From Cladopsammia gracilis (lineage: Eukaryota > Cnidaria > Anthozoa > Scleractinia > Dendrophylliidae): a DNA stretch of 64,000 bases. The stretch spans positions 1,131,501 to 1,195,500 of the forward strand of contig JAJGOT010000203.1 in the NCBI GenBank assembly GCA_022457155.1, given 5' to 3'. A program made the translations under genes and the position numbers. Shown here one piece after another: positions 36,401 to 52,400 of the stretch; the stretch's first letter is position 1; every line of letters starts with the position of its first letter. The notes beneath the pieces were generated by a model, which was not told the origin of the DNA, did not search any database, and saw only the letters and a list, made by a program, of their open reading frames with translations.

Positions 36401-39400
36401 ATGGAACATTTTCCATTTCCTTCCGCTGGTGTTTGCATTTCACACGTGTGAACCGGAGCGACGCAAATGCAAGGTGAAACAATTGCAGCCTTCATTGTTC
36501 CATTTCGCCACTTGAGCATTCAGTACAGCTGCGGGCCAGATTCGGCTTCCTGAGCAATAAAGCAAGTTTTCCATAATAATATACCAACAAAACACAAATA
36601 TTAAACACACCTGTTAAGTCATCTAACGAGATTACTGCAAGCATATAGTCTCGCTTGGTTAACACCTGTTGGGACAGCTGTCTCATCTTTTGAAAGAGTT
36701 TTGGAAGGCGAGTCTGGGTTGCTGGAAGATACACTCCATAGCGTTCATATGTCGGGACAAGCTGAAGGCCAATGTTGCAATAAACCTACAAAAGTAACCA
36801 CAATCAAAATTGAAACAGAGTTCTGATGTGCTAACAAAGTGGCATAAAATATCCGCTTATTTAATATAGCACTCATGTGAAGCGTCACAACAGTTTGGAA
36901 AGAGGGATACTAGAAGGGAAACTCGAAGGAAAGCACGGAGTTGGTAGGCCAAGGCAATGGTGCCTAGATAATTTAGCGCAGATCTTAAAAATATTAAACA
37001 AATGCAGATGAAGGACTTGCACGGAGACGATTTTCCGTTTGGTGACGCTTTCAGGGCTAATAGATGTTTGTGATGGTGATCACCTACATGGATACACTTA
37101 CGGAATTCATCCACAGACGCAAAATTAATAATTAAACTTGTATAGGGGAAACAGTGAAATCCTTTTAAATAAAAAAAACTTTAGTTTACTGACCTTCATG
37201 TGATCCGGAGTTGTAAACCATTCAACCTGCAGAGTTTGTTGCTCATTCGTTGAATGTTTCTTATCTCCAGGCGAGGAAAGAATCTTCTTTACATTCATCA
37301 AGGTTTTCTCTACTGGCTCATCAAGAGACGACTTTGAAGTAAAAGAAGCAAAAGGTGACCTGGACTTGCAAATACAGTGATAACAGCGGAATACATGACA
37401 TGTTCAAGTAAAAGTGTGGGGTCTTCATAGTAGTGCTGCATTACGCCAAAATGATCCAAGATTGTACAGCGCATTTTTAAAAAGGCGAATACTGAAGTTC
37501 AAAACTCAACCAACACTTTCGTTTTTCACTGCCGTAAATATTATAGCGGATGTTTCAGGAAACAACGATGTTTAACGCGAAATGGTCAAAAGGTCAGACA
37601 TGTTTGTGGCTTGTAATAGGCCATTTGCACGATGACGTCATTTGACTACTACTACCAGAATTCATTTCGTTTTTCCTTTCTTGTTTAAATTTTGTAATCC
37701 CAATGCGGTTTAAATAACAATGGCCCTAATTTGCACTACAAAACAAAAAACTAAAGGATTCTGGTAGTAGTAGTAGTCAAATGACGTCATCGTGCAAATG
37801 GCCTATTGGGTTGTTGTGCTCGTGGGTTGTAATTGGTGGATTTAATTGGTGGGCTGTAAATGGTGAATTTCAATCCATTTTGTCAGTTTCTGTTTTCATG
37901 GGTCCAATGTTTGCCGTCATAATTATGATTGACAGCAGTGTAAACCTTGGTGGAGCTTTGAACTTCAGAGTAAGATGATAGTTTTAACACTGATGGCATG
38001 TTATTTGACCTATTTGAGTAATTTTGAGACATAACCCTATTACTTTCCTCGGTTACCTCGTATTTACGCACAAATTTGTGCAGTGTGTGGTGGGATTTGT
38101 CAGCGGCTTGCTTCATTGCCCAGAAATTGGAGTCATTCCACTTTGCGATTTTGACAAAATCCTGCAAATGAAAAAATAATTAAAAAAGACAAAAACAGAA
38201 CAAAAATCTATTCTTTTCTTTAAAACAATAACAGCAGCAGCAACAATTTCAGTTATCTCAACACATAAATTGTGTGCGACCATCTTCCACAACAATGGCT
38301 AATTTGGCTCTCACTATACTACTCTCAAAATACAAACCTTGAGCTCCTTTTCGATAGGTTTCCTCATTTCTTGAAGAGATTGTTCAATGCAAGGAATGAA
38401 CTGCTTGTAGTAGCTGTACAGGTTCCACAGCACATCTGATACTTTTACTGAAAATAAAATGACAATTGTCTTATACTTGGTTCAACGAACAAAGGGTGTT
38501 TCGGGTATATGGCAATTGAAGCACCACTTATACCAACCAAAAGCCCCTTTTGGAAAATCAATAAAGTACGTATGTATGTATGTAGTGCGATTTCACGCAA
38601 TAAATCAAATACGAGGAAGTGTTTCATTTCCTTTCCAAACATCGAGAAGTGGTTTAAAAGAAAGAGGCGCAGCCGAGTTTTTTTCACGGACTTCGAAGTG
38701 TTTGGATACCTGATGAAACACCCTTCCGTGTATTTGATATGGCTTCTCAAACTGAGAAGGAATAAAATCGCCAAAATCTATACCAATTAACATTGGGTTT
38801 CCAAACCACTGTCACGTTTATGATTTTTTGTTCAAACTTTATGAATTGTTTATGAGTTTGAAAATGAAATTTTCTTAAAAGCCATAAATTTCATCTATGC
38901 TGTCAGTAATTTTAAAATGTCCATCAATTGGTGACAGGTTACCTTCCACCGTAGAAGTGCTGCCTTCTTCATAACACATCTCCTTGTAGAAAGTAAATAG
39001 CATTTGCACACGGGAGGTATATTCTCCAAGTGTAGAGCTCTCAATGAATCTCTGAAGTGGTTCGATTAATTCACTGCCTCTCTGATCGATTCCTGTACAA
39101 AACAAAACAAAAAGGTACTTGTAGAAAAAAAGCTATAATAGTAATTGAAATACCAAAAAATCACAAAAACGAGGCTTGAGAGGTACCAGTTTTCAGCCGA
39201 GAGGTGCCCCTGAAAGTGCGCGGGGCGGCTAATTTGGCGTTAATGACCATCTCAAAACAAGCCTGCCTCCACGAGATTAGAGAGCATTCTCCTATCGCAG
39301 AACACAAAAAATGTTCACAAGATAAACGCGCCTTAAGCTTCCAGTAGAATACGCACTCATTTCATTTCACGACATCTCTGTGAATATAAGTCGAGCCTCG

Positions 39401-42400
39401 TGGTTTGATAATCGTCACTGTTTTCCAACAGAAAATGTTTGCTACTAGTCCGCACAACAGGCGCTTTCTTCTCTCCCTCTGGTGCCTCGTGATGCGTGCT
39501 CGATACTCACGCTTGCACACCAAAAAATCGCTATTGTGCAGGCTAGTTTCCTACAGAAATGTAATATATTTTGCTTTTGAATACCGTTCAAACCTCCGTT
39601 CAAATTGTGGCTATTTAACCGTTTAACTCTCAAGGTGCCAAAAATAAAAATTCAAGAAAAATTCCAAATTTCATTTTAAAAATTATTGAACAAGAAATCT
39701 ACGAGTAGTTAAATCGGGCTTTAAGTTAGAAAATTTCATTTTTTGACAAATCAAAAACATCATATGACCATCACTCTGACAACAATACCTCTCATAACAT
39801 CTTTCACAAATCCGCCACACAAGTGGAAAACTTCACTTTTTGACAAGTGAAAAATAAAACGTGACTTTCACATCGTTCACTGCTCTGCTATGATAACATC
39901 TACCGCGAAAAGCATAATCAGTTTTCAACGACGCAAACTGGAAAACTTCGTTTTAAACAAAAGAAAAATACAACAGTAAGTCAACAAGCAACACGTCAAC
40001 AAGCACTTTGATAACATCAACTCCTAACAACATTTTTTTAAATACTATTCAACGTTCAATTTCCGATCTCAATAAACTACTAATTAAATCACTGATAACC
40101 TTTTCCAAATTGCATAACTTAAAAAAAATAAATCAAATAGAAAAACCACTTTCGCTTTTCTATTATAACTCTATCTTCATAAAATATCATACCATATTTC
40201 AGTTATGAAAAAATTGTTCACATGTACAACGAAAATAAAAGGACAACGAATAAATACACATTGTACTAATGAAAATTGCCTTAAAGAGCAATCAGTAAAC
40301 AAGCAATAATTTCATGACAGCTATTTAAACTGCGACATGTTTGTAACTCCAGCTCACCAAACCAATTTATTTTAAAAATTTCCCTTTTATCTCACGATCT
40401 TTCCCCATTTCAATCCACACATCTCAACCTCAAATGCGACATCTTTGTAACTCCAACTCGCCAAACCAATTTATTCCATCTCCCTCTCCCTTTAGGGGAC
40501 CATTCGACAATACTATCCACCGCGATACTTATCGTCAAAAAGTGACCCAAGCAGGCTTTCACTCTTTTAAACCAAACCATTCATTATTCTTTCATCGAGC
40601 AACAAAACATTTTACACAGTAATTTAACTAATCAACCTTTCTAAATTCAATATTAAATTCAAGAAACAGACATCAAAACCTCTCAAACTTAACAGTCCCT
40701 CTTCCATGCTCCAATTCAATCAATCAATCAAATACCTTTATTTGAGTGTCATATTATCGAATCACCCTTTCCCATCTTAAAAACACTTAAAACAGAATTT
40801 TCTATAACTTTCTAGAACAGGCGTGCATTTTATAAATCGGGCAGGCTTGGCACCAAGCCAGCTCGATTAACAATAAATTACATCATGCAAACGTCCTGCT
40901 GAAGAGGTTTCATTTGAATGGTCACACCATAGGATTTTGTCGAGAAGTGAAAAGGTTAAAATGAAAAATGTTAAGCAGCGGTACTGTTTCTTTCTCAAAA
41001 TATTGTAACAGCAACATAAGAATTTGATATTTTAACCGGCAATGATGAACTAGGGTTAGGCGAACGAATTACTTACCAATGGGTTCTTCATTTGCTGCAT
41101 CCACTCGAAACTGTTGTAATGAGTTATAAATATGAAACCACCACTGACTGGCCTTTGTAGACGCTTTGCCAGTGGCCACATCAAGCAAAGATGACCAGCA
41201 CCTACAACAACGCCAGAAAACAAATCAGAATTCTACCAGGACTTGTTTGGTCAAAGAGCAGGTCCCAGGTTAAAAGCCATCGTTATCCTCGTTGTCTCTT
41301 CCTCTTCTTAGCGTTAGAAGAACAGGCCATATTTTAAAGTATGCGCCCTGCTCTCTCTTGAATACCTGTCTGTTGCATACGAGTCAATTCACTAATCGTG
41401 TGACACAAACCACATCGTTTTGTGGTCACGCGTAAAATTGTCAATTTTAGCTCAAAATATCGAGAAAATGTTTGCACCTGAGATACGAAATACGAAAAAG
41501 GTATAAAAACCTGGGATCTTCCCTATCAATAGGTAATATTTCCAAATGAAATGGTAATGAGGTCACAAAATATCAAAATGCTGAGCGTCCTTCTGAAAAA
41601 TTATCTTACCACATTTTAAAAGACTGATGTAACTAAATTCAAAACAAATGAAGATTTATACTTAAGCTCCATTTTTCTCCATTCTATAATCAACTGTGTT
41701 ACACTGTCCAGATGGTCTCTCAGGCTGACATGCTTTGCAGCATTAGACTCCCAGTCCTATTACAGAATTAAAAACAAAACGGTTTAGAATGGCAAGCATT
41801 TGGCTTTAAATCATCGATTGATTACCTCGACTAAGGACACGTAAAGAAAATTACTTCCAAAAATAAGTAATTCTAGAAAATAACCTAAATACAAAACGTT
41901 TGGAATGAATTCTCGATTGTCATTTTACTACAACTACCAGAATTCACTTCGTTTTCCCTTTGTAATCCCAGTGGTGCCTAAATAACAATAGCCTTGATGA
42001 AGGATTCTGGTAGAATTCACTTCGTTTTCCCTTTGTAATAACAGTGGCGCTTAAATAACAATAGCCCTGATGAAGGATTCTGGTAGAATTCATTTCGTTT
42101 TCCATTTGTAATCACAGTGGCGCTCAAATAACAATAGCCCTGATGAAGGATTCTGGTAGAATTCATTTCGTTTTCTCTTTCTTATTGCGTTCGACGTCAG
42201 GAGAACACAACCTAAACTCAACCCGCAAGAGCCCTGGGCACGAACATTAAGCGGAGAGAAACTCGATTTTGTGGTTGGGTCAAGTACCGGAAATACGTCA
42301 TAGACTTGTTCAGCAAGGTGCGTGAGCACGTTTTTTCCCCCACGTGCAAAGAAGTAGTCTTTCTTCATGTCTTCGTGCCTGCGTGCTGCTCTATTCGATA

Positions 42401-45400
42401 AGTTTAATCTCAATCATTTTTTGCAGGTAACTACAATGTTTTTACAACGAAGCTTGATCAAGAACTTGTTTACTGCTTCTGAAAGGTACAGAAAGTCCTT
42501 TATTCCAGCTACAAAGAAGAATCCGTACGAACTTATCAGATCTAATGTCATGCAATCATGTTGCAAGTCGCAAAGACAGTTATCACCGGAGCCGCAAGAC
42601 AATCGATCGTAATTGGATGATCGGTCAAGAATTCGATTCTACAGCAGATAAAAATAATTCAAACAGAGACTTCAAATTCAACCGAAGTCGCAAAGAGATA
42701 TCCATTGTGCCCTTGGCAAAAAGAGAAAACGAAATTTCAACTTTGTAATAACAGTCAAGCTTAAATAACAATAGCCCTGATGAAGGATGTAAGGGATAAT
42801 GCCCGAGCTCCGAGGCCTTCTTAAAAATAATGACCGAGCGCGTAGCGCGAGGTCATTATTTTTATGAAGGGCGAGGAGCGAGGGTATTATCCGTTTTAAT
42901 GCACCTTTTCATTGTTTTAGAACAAGCAAACCAACGAGTTGCTGTGAAATGTTGGTCGTTAGTGACAGTAGTGATTGTCTAAATACCGTAAGGATTGTGC
43001 AAGCATTTTAATCATTGTAATAGAAAAAGTCAAACTAAATTTCAATTTTGACTACGGCTTTAATGACTCCCTTGGGGAAATTTTTCTTACCGTTGCAATC
43101 AGTTTAGCGTTAGTTACAATTGAACAACTATGTCCTCCATGAAACGCTGTGATGCGCTGTGAAGCGCCGTTTGTGATATTCGTTACTTGTTAAGTGGGAT
43201 ACTTTTTTACAACAAGATGCGTATAAAGTTCTCAAGTTACCGCAAAATAGGAAAAAGGAATCAGGAGGATGCAATCTTGAAACTTTGAACATGTGAGCAA
43301 GCGAAGTGAAATTTAGTACACTTTTAAAACGTTTCAATTCTTACATGACAAGGGCAAAAAGTTTCTTGACAGTTAGCAGCAGTAATAATCAGTAGTTTGG
43401 GGATATGGGATTTGGGTAAAACTTGTAGGAAATTGACCGTCGATAATTTTTCATTTCACGTTCAATGTAATGGAAAATGTTGAGTATTTGCCTTACAGTG
43501 TCTATAGTGAAGGTTTATTTAAAACTATTAACCAAGGTAGTTTAAAACCTAAAAACATAAGTCCCTCGGAGACACAGGGCGTATGTTGTTGGTCCAGACG
43601 GATCATGTTGTTCATTTTGTTGACACGTACATGAAGCAGTGTTTGTCAGGGGTGTTATGGGTTCTATCCATGTTGGAATTTTTAATAAATTACGCTGATG
43701 TTTTTAAATTGAGAAGATTCTAGAAAATCTCTGAGGTGGGACAGTAGGTCATTATTGTGGTCAGTGAGGTGGAACAAATAATAAATAATAAATAATAATA
43801 AATAATAATAATAACCTCCTCCTGAATCAGGGCTATTGTTAGAATTTATTTTGTTTTCCCTTTCTTATTTCAATTTTGTAATCCAAGTGGAGCTTCAATA
43901 ATATTAGCCCTGTAGTTGCAGTAAATGACGCTATAATGAAAATCGCCTATTACAGTGGATGTAACCATCCCTTTATAATAAGGACCAGGTATAGTAAAAT
44001 ATATAGCAGTTTTAACCTCCAAGTCTGTAGACCCTGCATTCATTTCAAAGACTGCCAGTGAGAAGCACTTTCATGTGACTGTTTATTTACTAATATTGTG
44101 GCGGGAAAAGGATTTTCCCGTTCGATTTTTGAGAAACAAGCTTATTAGCTTACCTGAGACTTTCTTAGCAGAACTTCAAGACCTGTCAGAATCTTCATAA
44201 CTGGGCTTGTAACAGGAAACGATAGAATCCTCTCTATAACTACCACAAGCTACAGAAAGATAACAGTGTTACAAAACTAATCCAGTTAGTCACTCACTGT
44301 GATTGACCATATATAGAATGGATGCAAATTTAACATTTCAGTCAAGTGAGTCTGAAGCCTGAGACCAAAGACCAAAGCTGGAGTACACAAACAAAAAATA
44401 TGGGTGCTTCACTCTGGGTCTCGACGACTAACACTTTTCGCTATGTCAGCAGATTTAAATAAATGGTTTAGTTTTGTACAATCACTATATTAGTGCACAA
44501 AATCTATTAATGCATGTTTTATGCAGAGGATTGCAAGGATGGAAATAGATTGCAACTTGAAAAGTTAATGCTAAATTTTTCAAGTTCCTCCTACGTGTCT
44601 TTCACTTGATATCTTCTTTTTTAGTTTAAAGTCAGTTTTTACTGATCAGTAATTTTAGCAGAGTCTTGATCAAAAATCCTCGTGACAAAGCCCCTATAAA
44701 AGTCAGGCTTGAAAGACAATGACAACATCAACGATTTTTTTCAACCTCCTTAACTTCTTAATAATTATACTGATACAGGATCAGTGATTTAGCTATTAGC
44801 AAGGTAGGTAAAGTGCTTCACCTGAAACAGAGTAGGATGTCGAGGCCACTCCGCTAACAGTTCCTGAATACGAGCCATGAAATCCTGTAGAACCGGTTTT
44901 ACTCTCACAACCTCTTGAATGTTGGAGTCATGGTAAATGTTAAAAGAGATGCCTTCACTTGCACCAGAAGAAGAACTAAGGAAATATTGTGGTCGCTGTG
45001 GATGAAAGAGCGTAAGTTAGAGAAATTCTACCAATGTATTCTGTCATCGTCTTGTTTTATGCTGAAAGAGAACATTTCTATTTTAAAAGCAATATTTTGA
45101 CTCTTTAATAGCCAAATAAATAAATGCGTACCTTTCTCCTATTCCCTACTTGGAAGTCTCCCTTCAAAATGCAACTTTGTAACAGATGTGACCGAGATAG
45201 GCGATCTCCACCAGGCGACCCTGTAAAATATGAAATATCCCTTATACATGTAAAACCACGAAACAAAATTCATACCCTAGTCGATTAGCCAAAAGACCGT
45301 ATGTGTTTGCTGCTGTATTCATTTATGCTTTGTATTATCGACGGGTTTGGTGTTTAACTGGGTGTTTAGCACCCAAATGATACACCCTGGTTAGTTCAGA

Positions 45401-46434
45401 AATTTTACCTTAAAGGAAATATGAACGACTTTCCTAAAAATGACACAATACAGAACTTACAGAATATTGACTCTTCATGTCTCTTCATGTAGTCTAATGT
45501 ATGCATATCAGTATAATTTGTTTAAACAGGACAAACCCATACCACATTGTTGAAAATGAAGGTTACTCAGTATGAGGTATATTGTTGATACATAGTTGAT
45601 AACTTACATGGAATGATCGCATTGACAACTGCAGCAGTTTGGTAACTCCAATGGAACGTTTCCAGATATAGGGAGTCCATGGAGTCATGTGGAAAACCGT
45701 CTGTCCCACCGACAGACAAATCTTGACTTGATGGCAATCGGCAAAACATTTCCTCGTGTATTGTCCTGATTTCTGAAAAGTCACTCATGTTTGCCATAAA
45801 GAGCTCGGCATCCGAGGCAGGTGCATGCTGGAATGGCTCGGGTTCCTCTTGAGTGATGGCACCAGTCTCATCCAAATCCTGTGGAGTCATGATGTCCTTG
45901 AACTCTCCATCAAAGCTCGGAAAGGCTCTACTCGTGGCCAATTTATTTTCCTCATCCTCGGTCAGATTTGAACCATGGCTTTTATTCTTGAATTTAAACA
46001 GACTTCCCTCTTCCTCCTCCCTCTGTTTTTCTTGCTCTTTGAAGATTCTCCATTTGTCCAGGAAAACTGTCAGAATTGAATTTAGTGTGCGGTGGATTTC
46101 ACCATCGAGGAAGCCATGTTGGATGGTATGATTATGAACATGCAGCAAAGACAGTCGTAAAACCCTGTTGCAAAGTTAATTATAAAGAATAATTTATAGT
46201 ATAATAACAACTTATAGTAGGTATAAAATACAGTGATAATATAATTAGTTATAATATGTAGACAGGTTTTCTTTTTTACTTTATAGTCTCCCCGATTGGT
46301 AGGGTACCTGTGCCCAGGTATAGGATTTTGACACTTATTTAAAGTCATGATCATCATCATCATTGTCAACATCATCGTCGTCATCATCATCAATCATGAT
46401 CATCATCAACAACATCATCATCACCATAATCATT

Positions 46435-46472
<38 letters not shown>

Positions 46473-49400
46473 TATCATTTGTTTCACTTAAGGTGGCTCA
46501 AATGGTTTTTTTTGGTGCGCGCCGACTGGGTTCAAAACACGCGCGGAACCCACGACAAAAAAAAGCAAAAAAATGGCGATCGAATAGTATTTTCTCCTTT
46601 CCAAGTTTTCGTTCAGTTGGCAGGCAGTCTGTTTTACCGAGCTCGAAAACAAAAGCTACCTTTTCTGTCGATCTTTGAGCCGGCTTCTGGTTTGGCTGAT
46701 CAAAGCACAAAGATTTTAGCGAACCAACAGCGATATTAACACGATCGACATAAACGCGGCGCCATGCATGTACAATTGACAACTAAAATATCATTATTAA
46801 GCTACAAAAATAAAACTTTATTTCAAACCAGTTAAAAGAATATATCATACATATAAGGACTAGTTAGATTTATAAGACTTCATCAGACTAAGTTTTTACA
46901 AAAATAAAAAAAGGCTACTAAAATATAAACAAGCACGAAGTAGAAATAAGTGAATACAAAGCGAAGTTATGTGCCAGAATAAAGAGAAAAATTAAACGAA
47001 ATAATTATCCAGTGAATGAAACTACAGCTGAGAAATGCAACCATCAGGACAAACTGTAAACTCAACATTTTGCTATGATGAACCAAGATTTCCTCAGTCG
47101 GGAAAAAAGTTGAGAGCACGTACTTACAGCTATTCTCAAGCAGCAAGTTTCTAACGTATGTGTGCTCGATTCAGACGCCATGAAAAACGAAACATACGTG
47201 ATTCTGGACAAAAAAAACGTTTAAAAAAATCCAAGGCTCAAAACGTCACTGGCAGTGGTTTTAATTAAAATGATCGTTGTAAAACTTACTCAACTTTTTG
47301 TAAAATAAAGTCTGCACTGTGATACATCCACCGTCAATTTCATCATCATTAACACATGAATAAAGAGAATACCTCCTGACATATTTTAGCACAAAGATGA
47401 AAACAACTGTGAATAATAAGAGCGAATGTGATGTAAAAATTCCACATAATAAAGCTCACCATTCCGCCTTCTATAGCTTTTCAAAACATTTTTAAATATG
47501 CCAACACTGTACATAACTATAATACTAGGTATGCAGCCAATCAAAACCTCTATAAATCTGGAGTAAGAACAAATATAGGCAAACAAAGAATCTCTTTCGT
47601 GGCAGTTGACCTCTGGAAAGATCTCCCATCTGACCTAAAGGATCTAAATGTATTCCTCTTCTCGAGAAATTTAAAACGTTATCTATTGTCAGAACAACAC
47701 AAATAATTTGTCTCCTCTGTTATGTTTTTCTCACATCACATTGTTAAATTATTTCACTGTAAATATTTTCACTTCCTTTAATTCTTTCACCTGCTGTAAA
47801 TGTTTAACAAACTGTGGCTGGGGGCTAACTAGAAAACTTACCGGTTAATTTAGCTCCCAGACTCAAAATTATATTAACTATTTAAATTATTAGTACTTAG
47901 TTCAAAATGTGTGTAGATATTTTAAAATATAGTTGTAAAAAAATAATGAGTAAAAAATAAAGTATTGTTGTATTGTTGTTGTTGTTAACAACCTCTTGCG
48001 TTGCTTGTCGCGAACCACATTTGTACCCTCGACGCTGTGCTCGCACGCTTTTTACAAGGCATTTCACTCTTTCGCGTTATGACACATGTTTTTGACAAAA
48101 AACTTGGTTAACCAAACGAAACATTATAAGGAAATCTAATGGTAAGTTCTGAAGTTCCATAAAAGAGTAAAAAGCGCAAAAGCTTACTAAATCCACGTAA
48201 ATGAAGTGAAAACGTTTTCTCGATCAAGCACAATGGCCAGCACGGCGGCCAGCACGGCGGCCAGCACAATGTGGTCTGTAGGTATCCGCGCGTGTACACG
48301 CAAAGGTCAGTGGTAATCCTGACTGAGCATGAGTAAATGTCGATCTCGTAAAATCCAGATTTTGAATTGCGCGAGTTCACGAAGGCTTTCACAAGTGAAC
48401 AAGCCCGGCGACCCCCATTTTTTATTGTTTCAATATTTTCTCCTTTTTGAGAGGAAAAGTCAAACAAAATTTAAAAAAAATTCTGTGGAGGGAATTTTTA
48501 ACCACTCACAAATTGACTTTTTTACGTTTATAAAAATTCTGCTTCAAGGAATTTTTTTAAAATAATTTTACACTTTCCTCTTTAAGTGTCAAAAGTTATC
48601 ACGTTATAAAAATGGGGGTTACCGGGTTAATTTTTGAGTTATAAGGTCTAAAAGCTAAATAGTAGGTCTGAAAGGTCTCCACATATTGTTACCATGGTAA
48701 CCACCGATGACGGAATAACAGTCACTTTTGGTCAACAACTGAATGTGCATTTTAATTTTACCATAATTTAATTATGACCTTGGCCTGATATTTTGTTATA
48801 ATTTTCCAAAGTTAAAACAGTCAAAAAGCCGAAAACTGTTACGAACCACCTTAAGGATTTCTTCCTCGCGCTAAATCGTCCCAACCACATTGTATAACTC
48901 AAGTTAATCCCTGGGAGAAAAGATGGATCTGAGGCCTAAAAGCTAAATAGTAGGTCTGAAAGGTCTCTACATATCGTTACCATGGTAACCACCGATGACG
49001 GAATAACAGTCACTTTTGGTCAACAACTGAATGTGCATTTTAATTTTACCATAATTTAATTAAGACCTTGGCCTGATATTTTGTTATAATTTTCCAAAGT
49101 TAAAACAGTCAAAAAGCCGAAAACTGTTACGAACCACCTTAAGGATTTCTTCCTCGCGCTAAATCGTCCCAACCACATTGTATAACTCAAGTTAATCCCT
49201 GGGAGAAAAGATGGATCTGAGGCTTTAGTGAGAATCATCGTCGAAACAGCAGGGAACATAAGCAATAGCAAGTTCAATTTATTCCTCCGACGCGAGTTTT
49301 TCTTGACAACCATATATAACTCAGCAACACAAATTGAACCACCACTATCTTTCAGAAAGAATAATGCATTAAAAATTCATGATCAGTAACAGCCGTACCT

Positions 49401-52400
49401 GTATGACAGGAGAGCAGATGCTGAAGCAGACATTCCATCTGGCAGATTTTTAAGTAATCCTACAGTTATAAGATATTTCACATCCATTCAGTGAGCCTTA
49501 AATTTGCAATGCAATACTCTTCCTCAATTTCATGTAGTCAAAAAGTAATAACAATATAGCAGTTCACATTTTCTATAGTCAACAAGTACATTATGAGAAC
49601 CCTTAAAAGCTTGTTTTCATATAATCATCAATGATCGCAGATCTTTTGTTTGTTTGTTTGTTTGTTTGTGTGTTGTTTTGAGCAAAGCTAAATCGCTGGT
49701 CAAAGACTCGAACGCTTGTGACCGTTGAAGTTGACATGGAAATCAGCCTGTTCCTACACCTTGCAATTGAACTCCCACGATCACTGCGAGCACTCAAACG
49801 CATAACTGTTTTTTGCAATTAAGTGTATTTCAAGTATTTGAGTGTTACTGTAGGATTTAATAGCCTAATTAAAGTTACTATCACTACAAATAAGTTTTGC
49901 AAGTAATCATAAACTAAAAATTGGCAATTCGTTACCTTGGATACAAGCTTGTACAGAGGAGGACATCAAGTCAGCTGCAGTTTCCAAACAAGATGAAGAA
50001 TTTGACATAGGAAAATGACACAAAATCATCATGGTCTCATCTGGTCCACTAAACTGTTGAGACGTTACGATACAAAGTGTTAGGAAGAAATAAAATAAAT
50101 AAGAATTTTAATAGAATCCACGAGATGGCTCTTACTTCCACTGTGTCCAGATCAAACTGGAATTGGAATTTTTTTTTGGAGGGAGGACAACCGGTGTACC
50201 CGGAGACAAACCCTCGGAGCAAGGACAAGAACTAACAACGAATTCACATATGACGTCGGGAATCCCACATTGGTGGGAGGCGAGTGCTCTCACCACTGCA
50301 CCATCTCTGCTTCCATGGGTACCTTGGGTACCCTTGTAATCTTCAAAATCACATAAAAGATCTGTAATCTTATAGTCACTTTTTGAACATACATTTATGT
50401 GCTCACTCGTACTCATTGCAGTAATAACTCAGCACTGAGTTTAGTTTAAATAACAACTAAACCCTAGAAACACGTTACCTCTGACTTTGCATCCACTGGG
50501 AGCAGAGTCCGAAATGTGTATTGTTGATACAAAGTTGATAGCTTCGCTGACATCACGGACACTCCATAGATAACCTACAGTGATCAAACAGTCAGGGTGA
50601 ATAATCCTTACAACTAACCATAAATCAAATATACAAAATTAACATAACCTTAATGAGTAATAGATAAAATATGAGCGGCAGAACTGTATGGATATTTAAA
50701 AGCTCAGTGATACAGTACAGCTGTTCTGTATCAGGATTTAAAAATTTTCGTTAAATTTTCATTAATGTTTTATTTTTCTTATGAATTATTAATGAATTTT
50801 ATGATGTTTAAAAAACCAAGAGGATAATAGGATGAAACAAAAATGATAACTTTACTTTACAATATCCATGGAAGGCATTACAAGCATTAAACAAATAATA
50901 TAAAGAGAAATAAATGGCGCACACTTGGATAATTGTTTCTTTCAAATTAAACTTATTATGACAAATATAAAGCTGGAAGTTCTATTATCATGCATTACAT
51001 TGGCCGTTTTCACACTAGAGACGGACAAATCGTCTGGACGGACAAGTCGTCTTTGTGAGAAAACGGGACGAACAAAATTTTGGACGTAAAAGTCGTCTGA
51101 TTTTGTCCGTCGATTTGGCCGTCTATTAAGACGATTTTTCGAGGACGATTTGTTCGTCTAGACGGATAAGTCGTCCAAAGTCCGACTTAAATTCACACCA
51201 GACGAACAAATGGTTGTTTCTCGGTCCCAGTATTCGCTAAGGGAAATGGAACTAGTAAAGGGAGTGATGGTTTATGGGAAAATCAAAATGGCGGATGGAA
51301 AGCAAGGTAACCAAGCCTGTTTGTGCCAGGCCTCTTGCTTTCAAAATCGTCTGTTTGTTCGTTCAGATATGAATTTACGATGACCAACACAAGGTGAGTT
51401 ATCCGTCTAGAATTCACATTACACGAACAAATCGTCGGACGACTTGTCCGTCCAGACGATTTGTCCGTCTTCTAGTGTGAAATGGGCCATTCATGACTGA
51501 GTGGTTTTCACATAAGAGTCGTATAACCAAAACCAAAGCAATTACTCTGGCCCTGGCTAATCAAACCAGAGGTAGACAATCCAATGAACTTATCAGGAGC
51601 AAATAAATGTCGCTGGTGCCAAGCGTGGGAAAACGCATGTGAGTATGCGACGATTGGTTTTGGTTTAACTTCTGATTGACTGATAAAGTAGTGCGAGATT
51701 TGTAAGCCAATCACAAAGCCTGGCAATACAAAGCCAAAGCAATCTCAATTAAAAACCGCTATAAAATAAATGTATATACGTAATAAATCTATAAATGTAA
51801 TATATATAATACACTTGAATTACTTACTTGGGAAATACCAGCAACAAAAGGTGACAGTAAATCACAGTACAGTGGATACTCCTTTATCAAGTGTTGGGCA
51901 AACCTATTTACAGAGGTGTACCATGCTCTTGCTTTTTGGATGGCGGAATGTACTGAATTGGGGGGAACATCTGAAACAACACCTTCCTTCAGTGAAGAGT
52001 AAAGCCGTGATGCCAATTCAGTCGTGGAGGCTATTAGGCTGAGAACACTATTGGTATCTCCCACCGTTTGTAAGAAGTGTCTCACTTCATCAAGAATAGT
52101 CTCAAACTATCAAACAAGGAATTAATAACATCACTAACAATGATCAAACTGATGTTAGGTGGATCAATATTTCCAACAAGGTGAGAAAATGGCCTTGATG
52201 CTTGCAATATGGATCATAGTTCATGGGAAGCGGGGCAGATGTTGGCCAACTAAAACACGTACACCATCTGTTCAGTGCATTCAGAATTTGAACACTGCAA
52301 TGGCCAACCGACAAAACGAGGTGGCCATCTGTGTCTAGGAATTCCACCCAACCAAAATATACGAAAAGATACATCTGAATTGGTAAAGATCCAATACTGG

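Noticed and set aside
38459..38793. Open frames of 62-109 codons on both strands upstream of exon 29
   Set aside because: No domain, and overlapping open frames on both strands; more likely an interspersed repeat in the intron.
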